64,000 nt of DNA from contig CM007345.1 in the NCBI GenBank assembly GCA_000333855.2, positions 62,001 through 126,000 on the forward strand, in the 5' to 3' direction. The stretch is from Endotrypanum monterogeii (lineage: Eukaryota; Euglenozoa; Kinetoplastea; Trypanosomatida; Trypanosomatidae). Numbering within the stretch: the stretch's first letter is position 1; every line of letters starts with the position of its first letter. The position numbers and the translations under genes are program-made. This document shows positions 47,224 through 57,540 of this stretch, in pieces. The notes beneath the pieces were generated by a model. That model searched no databases. It worked only from the letters and a program-made list of their open reading frames with translations, and had not been told where the DNA came from.

Positions 47224-48815
47224 CGCTCATCTTTTCTTTCTTGCTTTCCCCGTTACTTGCGAACCTATAGGGCGGGTATGAGCACAGTGTGAAAGCAGTG
47301 ATCGCTGAAGCACCAGAAAAAAAAGAAGCGGATCAAAAAGATAAAAAAACGTAGCAGCAGCCACCCTCCGTATGCAGCGTGAGACGAAGAGACGTGGGGT
47401 GGAAAGAAAATGACTAGGATATGGGTGTGGCATTACACCCCTTAAGCACATATGCACGCACGCAACCATCCACGGAGAAAGGGCTCATGCCTGATCTATG
47501 TTGGGGCGCGTATGGGAAGAGAGGGCGAAGTAACGGAGTCTCGAAAATCGTGGCGAAATACGGACACCGCTCTGAAAAAGAATGAAATGGGCAGTTCTTT
47601 AGACTGAAGCGCCGACAAATGATTCACAAAATATAAATATATACGTATATATATGTATGAATATTTATATTTCGAGCGTAGTCTTTTCCTTTCCATTCAA
47701 AGCATCCATTATTCCCATTTTCCTAAATGGCCTCCATAATCAAGGAGGGATGGATCATCAACAACAACAACCGGGGAGAATGAATAGCATGCCCCACCCA
47801 CCACCCACCCCCTCCTCACACGTTTTCGCGCCTGGTGTATACCATCGACGCTGTGTTGTTGTGTTTTTCTTGTTATTTCTTTAAACGATGTGGAAATTTA
47901 TAGATGACATTGCGAGAACAGGGCGAAGCAAAACAAAACAAATCCGATCAAAAGCCTGTTTCGGGGGAAAACAGGTACACAGCTAGACAGTGCGGTAAGC
48001 GCTCTTGCATCAGCTTCCTCGAAAAAAAAAAAAGTCGGTCAGAGGAGGGATGACAGATACTGGGTCGATGAACTGTTGTGTGTGTGCACTTTTTTTGTTT
48101 GTTTTGCACGTGCGTGTGTATTCGATCGCTTCACACATTGGCAGCCGTGCACGCCATACCAGATGCACGCATACAGAGACAAGCGTTGTCTTCCCAGACG
48201 CGGAACGAAAACCTCTACTGAGCACCAAATAACGACTAGCGGGTGCACGTGCAGGGAACAAAATAATGGAAAGTGGGGAATCAGCAACATCAGCCTTCAC
48301 AACTCTCTTCTTCCACACGAGTAGACGTACCAGCCCGTTCATCGTGCCTACGGTGAACACGCGTGGCGGTGGGGTGGTATTCCAGATAGCAGATATGGGA
48401 GAAAATGATAAGTGCAGATCATCCCAAGGCAGGGGAAATGAAGGTAGAGGAGGTGTCATCCGTGACGCTCCAAACCCAGCTGTTATGCCTAAGCCCTTTT
48501 TTTAATCCGCTCGTGAAGTGCAACCACAGCGGCACAGGGACACAAAAAAAAAAGTTGAAGGGAGAAGGAGCTGAACTAAGGAGGAAGAGCAGTGACGGAA
48601 AAAAACGACGTCGAGTGAAAGAAATAAAAATGTTTTGACGCACCTAGCTATTCTCCTCCAGGTGCACAAGCATCAGTGTATGTGCGCCTGTATAATTTTC
48701 TCTGCACACACACATACACACTCGTGAAGAAACTCTCTCAAAAACAGGGGTATGCCCTTCCTCCATCCCCCTTACCACTCCCCACGTCACCTCCCTTTCT
48801 CAAACTCAGCCATAT
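47224..48815. other. Intergenic spacer, 1.6 kb
   Basis: No gene is supported. TA-rich sequence lies at about 47630-47665 and A runs at 48021-48032 and 48543-48552. The minus-strand frame at 48010-48459 has no recognisable domain and is rejected. Confidence 0.5.
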
Positions 48816-49364
48816 TTAAAAAAAATCATGTTTGGGTTTGCGCTTCGACAACCTTTTTTCTTTTGCCCTGGCAGCCTCCACCGACGCTTTTTTTGCCGCA
48901 GCCGTTTTTAACGATTGATTGGCCTTTGTATTACGCTTGACGCGCTTGTTAACGACTTCCTCGAACTGAGGGTTTTCCTCGATCCACTCATCAGCAAACG
49001 ATTTGTAGCGGCGGCGCCTGTTGCGCCCCACATCGGTGAAATAACCAAACTCCATGAACTCACTCTCCCCTACTTCGGTGGTTTTCTTGGGTGCCTCGTG
49101 CTGGTGTTCAGGGTCCACAAAATTTCGGTACTTTAGCAGCTCCATCTCCTTCTTCTCGTCGTCGCTGAGCGGCCTCTTACGCATGCCGTACCACTGGGAC
49201 AGAGTGTTTTTCTGCTCACGGCGCTTTTCTCGAATGGCATCCTTGCGGTCTTGGATGCCCTGCACACCGTTGCGGCCTCCATAGAAGTCACCTGAGCTCG
49301 TCACCGCCTTGGCCATCATATCGGCCACGCTTCCAGTGCCGCTATTGTTGCTGCTAGAAAACAT
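48816..49364 (-). CDS. Fcf2-family pre-rRNA processing factor
   Basis: 182 residues with an ATG start. Residues 54-150 match the Fcf2 domain: TLSQWYGM, LSDDEKKEMELLKYRNFVDPE (66-86, matching the family's 'lTpElkrDlqlLrlRnxLDPkr'), MEFGYFTDVG and RRRYKSFADEWIEE. The tail is Lys/Arg-rich, as expected for a nucleolar protein. Fcf2 (human DNTTIP2 C-terminus) acts in early 18S rRNA processing within the small-subunit processome. The N-terminal 50 residues are polar and variable. Length fits yeast Fcf2 (about 217). Confidence 0.9.
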   Translation of the reverse strand: MFSSSNNSGTGSVADMMAKAVTSSGDFYGGRNGVQGIQDRKDAIREKRREQKNTLSQWYGMRKRPLSDDEKKEMELLKYRNFVDPEHQHEAPKKTTEVGESEFMEFGYFTDVGRNRRRRYKSFADEWIEENPQFEEVVNKRVKRNTKANQSLKTAAAKKASVEAARAKEKRLSKRKPKHDFF

Positions 49365-50212
49365 TTTATTTTATTTTTCGGGGGAGGGAGCGAAAAAAAA
49401 CAGTGGGAGAGAAAAAGGGGGAAAAATAAGCAAACGTTGGGGAAAAGGGGAAACGGACCAAAGCTCCTCTTCACGTGGTTGCGGACCGTGTGCGTGCGTG
49501 TGTGTGTGTGTGAGAGGGTTGTCACAACGGTGAAAAGAAGACCAAGTGGAGAGTGTTGGCTGTGTGTAGCAACGAATTGGATGCGGATCATGACGATAAA
49601 AAGCGGGCAGGGGAGGAAAGCGAGGATTGGACAAGAAACGTGTGAATGATGCTCGCCGGTCAAGGAAACATTAATTATGTATACCACAAAGCCTCCGAGA
49701 CAACATGATAGCAGGGAGCGAGAGTGGCACCAAAGTCTCCCTCGACCTCAGAATTTCACCTGCGAGATCGAGCCGCTTCACCGGAGGGGAGACGGTGCAA
49801 AATAATCTGTGGGTGGTCCAAGCCACAACGTACAGAAAAAAATATGTAGCTGTCGTGTGGGACGAAGTCGTGCTCGATCGCGGGACACTTCGCTATTCCG
49901 TTCAATTAGGCAAAGGAATGTGTATGGGGAGGGGGAAGGGAAGCGCCGACTGCACAAGACATATGCACAAAATCTTCAGTTCAGCGAATTCGCATAAGCA
50001 TCCACCAGAGGGAGGGGGTTGAAATAAAGGGAGAAGAAATTCGTCCACGATAATAAGCGTGGTTGTCGGGAACCTGCACATTACGATCGTAAAAAAAAAA
50101 ATCTTTTTTTCCTCCTCTCATTTTCCGATGAGAACACGCCCCGTGGGAAGAGGACCTAGGAACAGGGATGGAGAAGGAAAAAAAAAGGGGGGGGGGTATT
50201 CATACAATTTTT

Positions 50213-50244
<32 letters not shown>

Positions 50245-50471
50245 TCATGCACACATATGATAAACCACTGCAGAAAGGAAACTGTTGGAGATAATAATCA
50301 GGGCGGGAGGAGTGCTACGAAAAAAAAAAAAAGATGCCAACTTTCGGAAATACCTCTCGAATGATTGCACGGGCAGGACATGAACACCCCCACACAACCT
50401 CCCCACATACCCTTTCCCTCAACCTTCGCGCGGGAACGATGCAAGAGAACAACCTTTTCGCCCACCGCACC
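49365..50471. other. Intergenic spacer, 1.1 kb
   Basis: No gene is supported. A purine-rich plus-strand tract (49379-49440) is a polypyrimidine tract upstream of the Fcf2 gene. Repeats: (TG)n at 49489-49512, (CA)n at 50217-50243, G run 50188-50197, A runs 50091-50101 and 50319-50331. Confidence 0.6.
50217..50243. repeat. (CA)n microsatellite
   Basis: Uninterrupted CA array 230 bases 3' of the following coiled-coil gene on the coding strand. Confidence 0.9.
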
Positions 50472-53087
50472 TTACGTAAGTTGCCGTGTAGCAGCTTGGA
50501 GCCGCTCCTCAAGCTCCATCTTGGCGTGTAACGTCTCCTGTAAGAGACACTGCAAAGCGCGCAGTCGTCCCTCCTCACCCCCACGCGTTACAGCTACAGG
50601 AGTCAAAACGCCGGCCGCCAAGAGCTGGTTCATGGCGGATGCCTGTCGGTTGTGCTCGTTCTTCAGCGCCACGCATTGCCGCTGTAAATCCTCGACCATG
50701 GTTGTCAATCTCCATTTCTCCTCCTGCATTGTGGTCAGTCGATCGAGGAGCGCCTCGTTTTCGACCTGCACCGCTTCCCAGGTGGACATGTTTTCTGGAT
50801 TGTAGCGGCGTTCGATGTCAGTGATTTGCCGTGATGATGCGACGGCGGGGATACGGGTCAACACGAGCGGGTCACTGCTGTTAAGGTCATCAACAGAGAC
50901 GTCGGCAGAGCGGCCGTCGCCGTCGTTGTGGCACACCCCCGCAGTCGACGTGTCTTGCCAGACACCTGAGAGGGACGGCCCACGCGACGTCGTCGTCACC
51001 GATGGTCGCGCCAGGTTATTGCCGAACTGCATCGCTGCTGGTGTCGGTGTCTGCCGCTGCGCTGCCTCGAGCAGCCTCATCGTCTGGCGAACCTCATCTT
51101 GGGAGACCGCGAGCGCTTGGCGCAGCTCCTTGTTGAGGGCAAGAAGCTGTTGTGTCTCAGCCCGGCATTGCGCCTCCACTAGGGCAACACGTCGCTCGAA
51201 GGTATGCTTGAGGTCCTCGAGTTGCAGCTTTCTGTCCATGAGCGCCGCTGTATCAACGGCCTTTCCGCGTTCTGGCGTTGTAGACGGCAAGGAAACACCA
51301 TCCGCACCAAGAGCAATATCTCTGTTAGGCAATGGTGAAACCGGCGAAGACGATGCCGCAAAGGTGGTCGGCGCAGGTGTCTCACGCGCTCTGTTCGAGC
51401 CAATGAGCACCGGAGCGGCTGTCTGAGCATCGCACCCTGGGCTACGCGGCGCAGTGGCGGGGTGGCATTGCTGCGAGATGACCTCTCGAACCTGAAATGC
51501 TAGCAGACGCCTCAGCAACTGTGTTGCTGCCAACTCGTGAACTCGCAGTTGCCTGCACAAATGGACCTGTCTCTGTTCCCAATGCGCTTTCTCCAGGCGA
51601 TGCTGATCGCTTCGCTCCCGCAAAGCGCTGCGTAGTCGGTTGGCGTCACGCTCCAGCTGCCGAAGTCGCTCCTCCTCCTCTTCGCGAGAAACCGCGTGCT
51701 CCAGGATCATTTCATTATCGCTCACCTGCCGGCGGTACTGTAGTACTGATGCCTTTAGCTCTGTATTCTCTCGCTGAAGGGACTGTGCCACCTTCTCTGC
51801 CTTGGCGCAGCGCACCGTCATCTTCTCTTCATCGCGTGTAAGCTTATCGATGATCGCCTGAAGATCACTAATCTGCTTTTCTAGCGCACCTTTCTGGTAT
51901 GCTTCCCTGGTACTGAGTCCTGCTGACGCCGATGTATGTTGCGGTGCCGATGTAGCGGCGGACTCCACAGAGCCCATTAAGATACGCTGCAGCTGACCTT
52001 CCAAATGGGTGTTCGTCTCCTTCAACAAGGCATTTTCGCGTGCCATCCTGGACAACGTTTCCTGGAGCTGAGCTGTCGCGTAAACAGCGCTCTCGTATCG
52101 CAACGCACACACACGTGCCTCCTCCTCTATCTTTGCCAAGCGCATCTGTGTATCTGCAATTCGATGCGCGGAAGGAAGCGGGACACCGCTCTCCAGTGAA
52201 AGCGGCGACGACGTGTTAGTTCCGTCGGTGTCAAGCGCTTTTCGAAGTTCACTGAGGTCCGCTAATGCTGCTTTGAGTCGCTCTCTCTCCAGAGCTAAGG
52301 CGGACCGAGCGCTGCTCAGTTCGTCCTCCGTGCTCGCCAGCAAACCTTGGGTAGCCTCAAGGACAACAATCCTCAGACGCAGCTTTGCAGTCTCTTCGTC
52401 AGAGAGTGAGGTCGACTCTGCATTGATCACTGTCGCTGGTGTGCAAACAGAAGCATCGGCTGCCCTTGCACTAGACGAGGCTGCCTGCGCCACCGCCACT
52501 GACTCGGCACTCACCACCACGGCCCGCACAGCTGTCGAGGGTGCTGAGGCAGAACAAGATGCGCTGACAACCTGACCTGTTAGGGCTTTACCGCGCACTA
52601 CACTGCCGGAGACAGTGCGCGTCGGAGGTGCACCGCTCTCTGTCGCAACAGTGGCCACGACGCTGTGTGCAATTACGGCAGCAGGAACCGAGCTAATACC
52701 TTTAGCTGACTTGCGTACAGAAGCGGAAAACTCCGGCGCCGACAGCGGTGCTGGCGGTGACGGGACAGTAGTCGAGCGACTCGCGTGTCCGCCATCTGCA
52801 GCGGCAGTCAAGAGCAGATGATATCGATCCTCAGGAGAAGCACCGGTGCTGGCAGCCACCAGCCGACGAGCCTCAGTGTGCACACGCTCGAGACACCGTG
52901 TGAGCTGAGCGCATCGCTCATGTTTTTCCTCGAAGCATCGAATTAGCTCTGGCACTGTCGGTGGAAGCTGAACCAAAGTACTTGTATATGACGCAGCATC
53001 ATCCCTTGCCCGGTGGGCATCTCTTGGGAGTGCATCCGTGGCAACACCGACTTGTTGGGTAAGAGAATTGGGAGAAGCCGTCGGCAT
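50472..53087 (-). CDS. Coiled-coil protein, unknown function
   Basis: 871 residues from the first ATG (MPTASPNSLTQQVGVA). The first 240 residues are Ala/Ser/Thr/Val-rich with one helix (ELIRCFEEKHERCAQLTRCLERVHTEARRL-like, about 46-75). Coiled coil runs over about 235-300, 315-370, 390-535 and 620-690, and a last helical block covers about 755-871 (VENEALLDRLTTMQEEKWRL...). The breaks between are Pro/Ser-rich. No catalytic motif was found. The open frame continues ten codons upstream to a GTG, which is not used. The organisation resembles centriole or basal-body coiled-coil proteins, without proof. Confidence 0.88.
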   Translation of the reverse strand: MPTASPNSLTQQVGVATDALPRDAHRARDDAASYTSTLVQLPPTVPELIRCFEEKHERCAQLTRCLERVHTEARRLVAASTGASPEDRYHLLLTAAADGGHASRSTTVPSPPAPLSAPEFSASVRKSAKGISSVPAAVIAHSVVATVATESGAPPTRTVSGSVVRGKALTGQVVSASCSASAPSTAVRAVVVSAESVAVAQAASSSARAADASVCTPATVINAESTSLSDEETAKLRLRIVVLEATQGLLASTEDELSSARSALALERERLKAALADLSELRKALDTDGTNTSSPLSLESGVPLPSAHRIADTQMRLAKIEEEARVCALRYESAVYATAQLQETLSRMARENALLKETNTHLEGQLQRILMGSVESAATSAPQHTSASAGLSTREAYQKGALEKQISDLQAIIDKLTRDEEKMTVRCAKAEKVAQSLQRENTELKASVLQYRRQVSDNEMILEHAVSREEEEERLRQLERDANRLRSALRERSDQHRLEKAHWEQRQVHLCRQLRVHELAATQLLRRLLAFQVREVISQQCHPATAPRSPGCDAQTAAPVLIGSNRARETPAPTTFAASSSPVSPLPNRDIALGADGVSLPSTTPERGKAVDTAALMDRKLQLEDLKHTFERRVALVEAQCRAETQQLLALNKELRQALAVSQDEVRQTMRLLEAAQRQTPTPAAMQFGNNLARPSVTTTSRGPSLSGVWQDTSTAGVCHNDGDGRSADVSVDDLNSSDPLVLTRIPAVASSRQITDIERRYNPENMSTWEAVQVENEALLDRLTTMQEEKWRLTTMVEDLQRQCVALKNEHNRQASAMNQLLAAGVLTPVAVTRGGEEGRLRALQCLLQETLHAKMELEERLQAATRQLT

Positions 53088-53348
53088 GACGATGGGTATG
53101 CGGTGTGAGGTACGCACGGTGGAAGCCGGGGAGCCAGGAGTAATGCAGAGTAGTTAAACACAGTCGTAGCATACGCCACGACGGTGTCAGTCGATTTCTC
53201 TAGCCAGGAAGCTTCTGGCCCCCACAAGAATGCACAACCTGCGCAGTGGTGAAAGGTACGGTGTGAGAGGTCGCCCTGCCCGTCCCTTTCTTTCCTTTTC
53301 TGTTACTGCTGCGGCCCTTGTATAAATATATATTGTTCTTCTGTGGAC

Positions 53349-53383
<35 letters not shown>

Positions 53384-54759
53384 TAAGGTGGGAAAAGAAT
53401 GAAAACAAATCTCTCCCTTCTCGGCACTCTAGACCTGACAGATGATCGTGTTTTGTGTGTCTGTCCGCCACCTCCAGCAGAGAATCCCAGAAAAATAAAG
53501 GGAACAAAATTCGAATTAAATCATGTCATGGATTTGTCCACAAAGTTGTATCAATGTTGTGGCCAGACAAAAAAAAAGAATTTGCAAGGCGTCGGAGAAG
53601 AGCGCCACCGATTGGACAACTGGCAAGACCACCAGAAGGAATGCCGCCCTAAACCTGCTGGCATAGTGCCGAGAGGGGAGTAAAGCGACACAAATAAAAT
53701 GAAGCAAAAATAGATAATATTGCAAGCGCAGATGTGCCTCGCCATACGACGAAAAAAAAAAAAAAAGTGACGAGAGTTGCGAGGAAGGGAGTATGGGGGA
53801 GAAACGACCGCACACGCGTGGAGACGGGCGCAATCGAAAACGACGGGAAAAAAGGGGGGAAGTGAAGAAGAAAAGCTGCAGAACAGAGTACACGAAAGGA
53901 GGAGAAGCTACGCAGCGCGGTTGCATTGGCGAAAGAAGTGGAGAAGCAAAAAAGGAGCCCACGATGGGTAGGCTAAAGGTGTGTCTACTGTGAGGCAGCA
54001 GTGATGGAAACATCAACGGCAACAAGACATAAAAAGAACGACCTTGCTCCCTCCACTCCATTCCTGTCAAACGCATGCACACGCAGACGCCTTCTCACCA
54101 CACTACCTGTCTGTGGAGTACTTCACGCCTTCGTTTCCATTTTCGCTGTGTGTGTTCGCGCGCGCATGGATCTCTCCCATGCAGATGGCTGCATCGAAGC
54201 ACATAAAGGTTCATATTCCCCTTCCCCCCCCCTCCATACACACACACACACACACACACACAATCCTGACAATGCACAGCTTTCCCGTCCTCGCTTTTTA
54301 GTGGAGGAAGCGAACACCGGGGAGGAGGAGGAAGACCACACACGCGCACCAATGAGCATAACCTCGCCGTAACATTCAGTGGAGAACAACACATCACGAA
54401 AGACATTTTCAAAAAGAGAAATGCGAGACGCCATGCAACGCAGCATCGATTTCGCGCAGTGGAATAGATACAAAAAACAAAGGCGTGGCGGAGGAAGAAT
54501 AATCAGTGTCGATAGAAAGGTAGACAGCGCGCGCGCATGACGAAAAGACATCCAGATAAGAAGCTCAGCATTCATATGCTGCGTGATACCTGGGTTGCGA
54601 TTCGTCTGAAGAGGACGCCTCTTGGAAGCCGCCGTGCGTGCGCGTGTGTGTGTGCACTGAACTCGTGCGACTATCGAAAAATATGCGTAGAGGTGATACT
54701 GCGGAGCAGAGAGCTCACGGCTGTGGACAGTCCACTCAACTAGCGGATACACAACGCCC
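53088..54759. other. Intergenic spacer, 1.7 kb
   Basis: No gene is supported. Repeats: (TG)n at 53352-53381, (CA)n at 54237-54262, and an A run at 53751-53766. Minus-strand frames at 53516-54082 and 54123-54752 read polypyrimidine and TG repeats and show no domain. Confidence 0.55.
53352..53381. repeat. (TG)n microsatellite
   Basis: About 30 bases of TG, 265 bases upstream of the 871-residue coiled-coil gene. Confidence 0.9.
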
Positions 54760-55365
54760 TCATCTTGGGTAGATATCGTGCAGGTGCGCCTCGGCGTAAG
54801 TAATCCACTTATCCAGGCGCTCCTCTAAGCAGCTCATATCGTCTGCAGTGACGTTACGACTTTCGTAGGAGTACACACGTACCTGGCGCTCTTGCTCATT
54901 GACTCTGGCCACGCACAGTCGCTGTTGGGCCGCATGCAACACGGCTCTCTGGACTGCCACAGTGCCACGTATTCCAAGCGCCAGCTCTATATCACGGTAT
55001 GAGAGGCACACCCCATCCGGTGTGAGTGTATGCTGACTGCACAATGTGAGAAGCGAAAGAATCCGTAGTTTTTCTATCAGGCCCGTGTGACGGGCGAGGA
55101 GACCCCTGACCCCGTCAGATGTCGCAGGTACATCAGCCACTGTCTTGAAGGTCAATAATTCCAGTAGGAGAAGAGTATCTGCACTGTTCTCAGGTAACCC
55201 TTCCACATCTCGCCGCGTCACATATGCTTGGAACGCACTCAGGAGTGCTCCGTAAAAGAAAACTGTGGGGTCCTCCAAACTCGACTCAACTGCCGCAGTC
55301 GCTTCGGCAGCAGTCGTCGCCCGCTCCACTGCTTCAACGTACGAAGCCCCATAAAATGTGGTCAT
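54760..55365 (-). CDS. COP9 signalosome subunit 7-like PCI protein
   Basis: 201 residues with an ATG start. It follows CSN7 in order: an N-terminal helical part (ATAAVESSLEDPTVFFYGALLSAF), LLELLTFKTVADV (67-80), the PCI winged-helix segment LIEKLRILSLLTLCSQHTLTPDGVCLSYRDIELALGI, and VRVYSYESRNVTADDMSCLEERLDKWITYAE, which matches the CSN7 strand and first C-terminal helix. The COP9 signalosome removes NEDD8 from cullins and so controls cullin-RING ligases. The protein ends where animal CSN7 begins its basic tail, so it is shorter (201 against about 275). A different PCI subunit is less likely given the C-terminal match. Confidence 0.82.
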   Translation of the reverse strand: MTTFYGASYVEAVERATTAAEATAAVESSLEDPTVFFYGALLSAFQAYVTRRDVEGLPENSADTLLLLELLTFKTVADVPATSDGVRGLLARHTGLIEKLRILSLLTLCSQHTLTPDGVCLSYRDIELALGIRGTVAVQRAVLHAAQQRLCVARVNEQERQVRVYSYESRNVTADDMSCLEERLDKWITYAEAHLHDIYPR

Positions 55366-55367
55366 CT
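55366..55367 (-). promoter_or_regulatory. Candidate spliced-leader acceptor AG abutting the CSN7 start codon
   Basis: The coding strand reads CCCCCTTTTTTTCTGGCACAG directly followed by ATG, with no other AG between tract and start. Splicing here would leave no gene-encoded 5' UTR. Confidence 0.5.
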
Positions 55368-56119
55368 GTGCCAGAAAAAAAGGGGGATGGTGAAAAAGGG
55401 AAGAAACGGGCGGGAGATCGCGACAATGATGGCAGAATTTTTTTTCTTTTTTTTTTCAGGACGAAGAAAAGCACTCTTTTTCTCCGTTCAAGGACGCATC
55501 CGGTGTACCCCTATACTAAGCGCACGCGGCCGTGGACACACAGAGCCGCGACCCCCTTTCGGGCTGGAAACCAAGGCCCATGTGATTGACCGATGGTCCC
55601 GATGATTGTGCAAACTGGACACACACGCACACGCACGTCGGGCGAAAATATTTTTAAAAAAAGTGAACTGCAGCATAATGCTGCAGTCAAGTGTGTTGCG
55701 GCGGCGATGAAAGCCACTAAAGATGAGCAGCACAGATGGCGCATAGGTTACGCACATTCTTCTGAGCAACAGTGCTATACGCGCAATGCCCCCCGCCCCG
55801 CCCGCGGGAACACATCCAAAGCAGGAGCATGAAGGATACAAAGCATAGAGACAGGGGAAAAGATGTTCTCAGTAGCAAACACCCTAGACAGTACTTGTCG
55901 ATACCCGCCTACCTTGAAAGCAAAATGAAAAAAAGCACCTGCACACACTACCTTACAGGTATACCTTGGAACCAGTGTTTTCGTCAAAAAAAAAAAGAAA
56001 GTCTGAAGCGGTCACGCCTACAGAATGAGCGGAAGGGGCAGGAGTGGAAAAATGTTAAAGGTTCGCCATGAGTAACGATTAGCTATGAAATCGACGTCGG
56101 TGAGGTGCAACTTAAAACA

Positions 56120-56125
<6 letters not shown>

Positions 56126-56163
<38 letters not shown>

Positions 56164-56178
56164 GTGTGTGTGTGTGTA
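56126..56178. repeat. Compound (TA)n(TG)n microsatellite
   Basis: TA units to about 56159 and then TG units to 56178, within 25 bases of the stop codon at 56203, so probably in the 3' UTR. Confidence 0.9.
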
Positions 56179-56202
56179 GAGTTTGCATCTTGACACGGTA
56201 TC

Positions 56203-56499
56203 TCAGCGTCTAGACTGCGTCGAACCATCGCTGTCAGACGTTGACGGCTTTGTATCCGTTGTCGACGACTTCTGTGGGTTTTTCGCTTCATTTGAGTTCA
56301 GGTAGGTGCAGACAGTGTTGTAACTCCACCTGATGTCATTGCAGACTTCCCGAGCGGCGACACCGAACCATAATCCGAGCCTCTCACTGCTGCCCTGATT
56401 GAAGCGTGCCGTCCTCGCCGCCAGGCGCTGTACTAAAGGCATACTCGATCCCTCCGAGACAAGGGCTCGGTAGACCATGTTCTTGAAGTATTTCGACAT
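56203..56499 (-). CDS. Small protein, unknown function
   Basis: 98 residues from MSKYFKNMVYRALVSEGSS. The first 35 residues are amphipathic and rich in Arg/Lys with no acidic cluster, as in a mitochondrial import signal or membrane-associated helix; GLWFGVAAREVCNDIRW (50-66) is a second amphipathic helix, and the last 30 residues are Ser/Thr/Lys-rich. I recognise no family. The frame continues upstream to 56679 through a (TG)n repeat that would encode a His-Thr run; the internal ATG at 56499 is preferred because it excludes that run. Confidence 0.65.
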   Translation of the reverse strand: MSKYFKNMVYRALVSEGSSMPLVQRLAARTARFNQGSSERLGLWFGVAAREVCNDIRWSYNTVCTYLNSNEAKNPQKSSTTDTKPSTSDSDGSTQSRR

Positions 56500-56555
56500 C
56501 GCACGTTGGAGTGTGCAACCTCTGCTAGCGTCACAAGTTCCTGTATTGCTGCTAT

Positions 56556-56557
<2 letters not shown>

Positions 56558-56588
<31 letters not shown>
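56558..56588. repeat. (TG)n microsatellite
   Basis: About 30 bases of TG starting 59 bases upstream of the ATG at 56499. Confidence 0.9.
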
Positions 56589-56591
<3 letters not shown>

Positions 56592-57405
56592 CGTGCTTGC
56601 ACCCCCCCTTCCCCCTCTTTGGTTGAAAGGAAATAGACGAGGATATGGATGGGAATACTTTAGTGGGTGCTAACTGCACGGAGAACCACTTATTGCTGCT
56701 GTTGCTACGGCGGCGGCAGCCAGTGGTGGTGGTACCCCCTCTGTCGATGGAATGTAGAGGACGCAGATGAGTGCCGTATTGTATGCAAGGAAGCTGTGCT
56801 GAGGCAACACGGGAGATATTTTTTTTTTAGAAAGAATGAAGAAATCTGCGACACGGCCATGACGTCGAACAAGCGTTGGGTGAAAACGGAGCAATAAATA
56901 AATAAAAAGACGGGGCTCACGTTTGCCACGCCCCCCCACCCCCCCCCCTCCACCGGAGGAGGAGGAGAAGAAAGTTTACCGAGGAGGAAATATGAGGGAG
57001 CAGCGTTGCCCTGGTATTCCGTCGTAGAAAGCTTCATTACTTGAACTGAGAAAACAGCAAATGCAAAGCTGGCGGCATTAAATTTCACCCAACTCCTTCA
57101 GTCCACAGACATTGCCGCCTCCCGCCTCCTCCCCCCCCCCTGCCCTCTGCCTCCATCAGCGAGGTTGCAATAGACTCTCAATCATTAAGTCACACGCATG
57201 CATCGCTCCCTTTGCCCTCCTCTCCTTCCCCCTCCCCCGGTCGCTTTCACTAGTCGGGGAAAGAGGGGGAGAAAAAAGAAGAGAGAAAAAAAAAGAGGGG
57301 GCGGTAAAGAAAGCGCCGACCCACCTCGACCTCAAGACAACGCGCACACCCGACACACTCGTTATGCCAAAGAAGAGTTATCAAGCCACGAGATGCAGGG
57401 GGGCA

Positions 57406-57440
57406 ATAACAACAACAACAACACACACACACACACACAC
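57406..57440. repeat. Compound (AAC)n(AC)n microsatellite
   Basis: About five AAC units followed by about ten AC units, 100 bases 3' of the DENR stop codon. Confidence 0.9.
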
Positions 57441-57540
57441 ATACAAATGTCTAGACATGCATAGCCGTCCGCAGCACGAGCGCTGTAAAGAGATTACCGG
57501 ACGTCAGAAAATGTGAAGTTGATGAGGATATCCGAGAACG

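Larger units (their letters stand above)
55366..56202. other. Intergenic spacer
   Basis: No gene is supported. A (TA)n array (56126-56159) runs into CACACG(TG)n (56159-56178) directly 3' of the small-protein stop codon. T run 55439-55458, A run 55986-55996. Confidence 0.6.
56500..57540. other. Intergenic spacer, 1.0 kb
   Basis: No gene is supported. Repeats: (TG)n at 56558-56588 in the 5' flank of the small gene, and (AAC)n-(AC)n at 57406-57440. C-rich runs lie around 56929-56949 and 57120-57141. Confidence 0.6.

Noticed and set aside
53516..54082. 188-residue minus-strand frame
   Set aside because: Composition follows T/C-rich spacer sequence; no recognisable domain, and it lies in a normal spacer.
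54123..54752. 209-residue minus-strand frame
   Set aside because: Contains Cys-Val runs from a TG repeat and no domain; it lies directly 3' of the CSN7 stop where a 3' UTR is expected.
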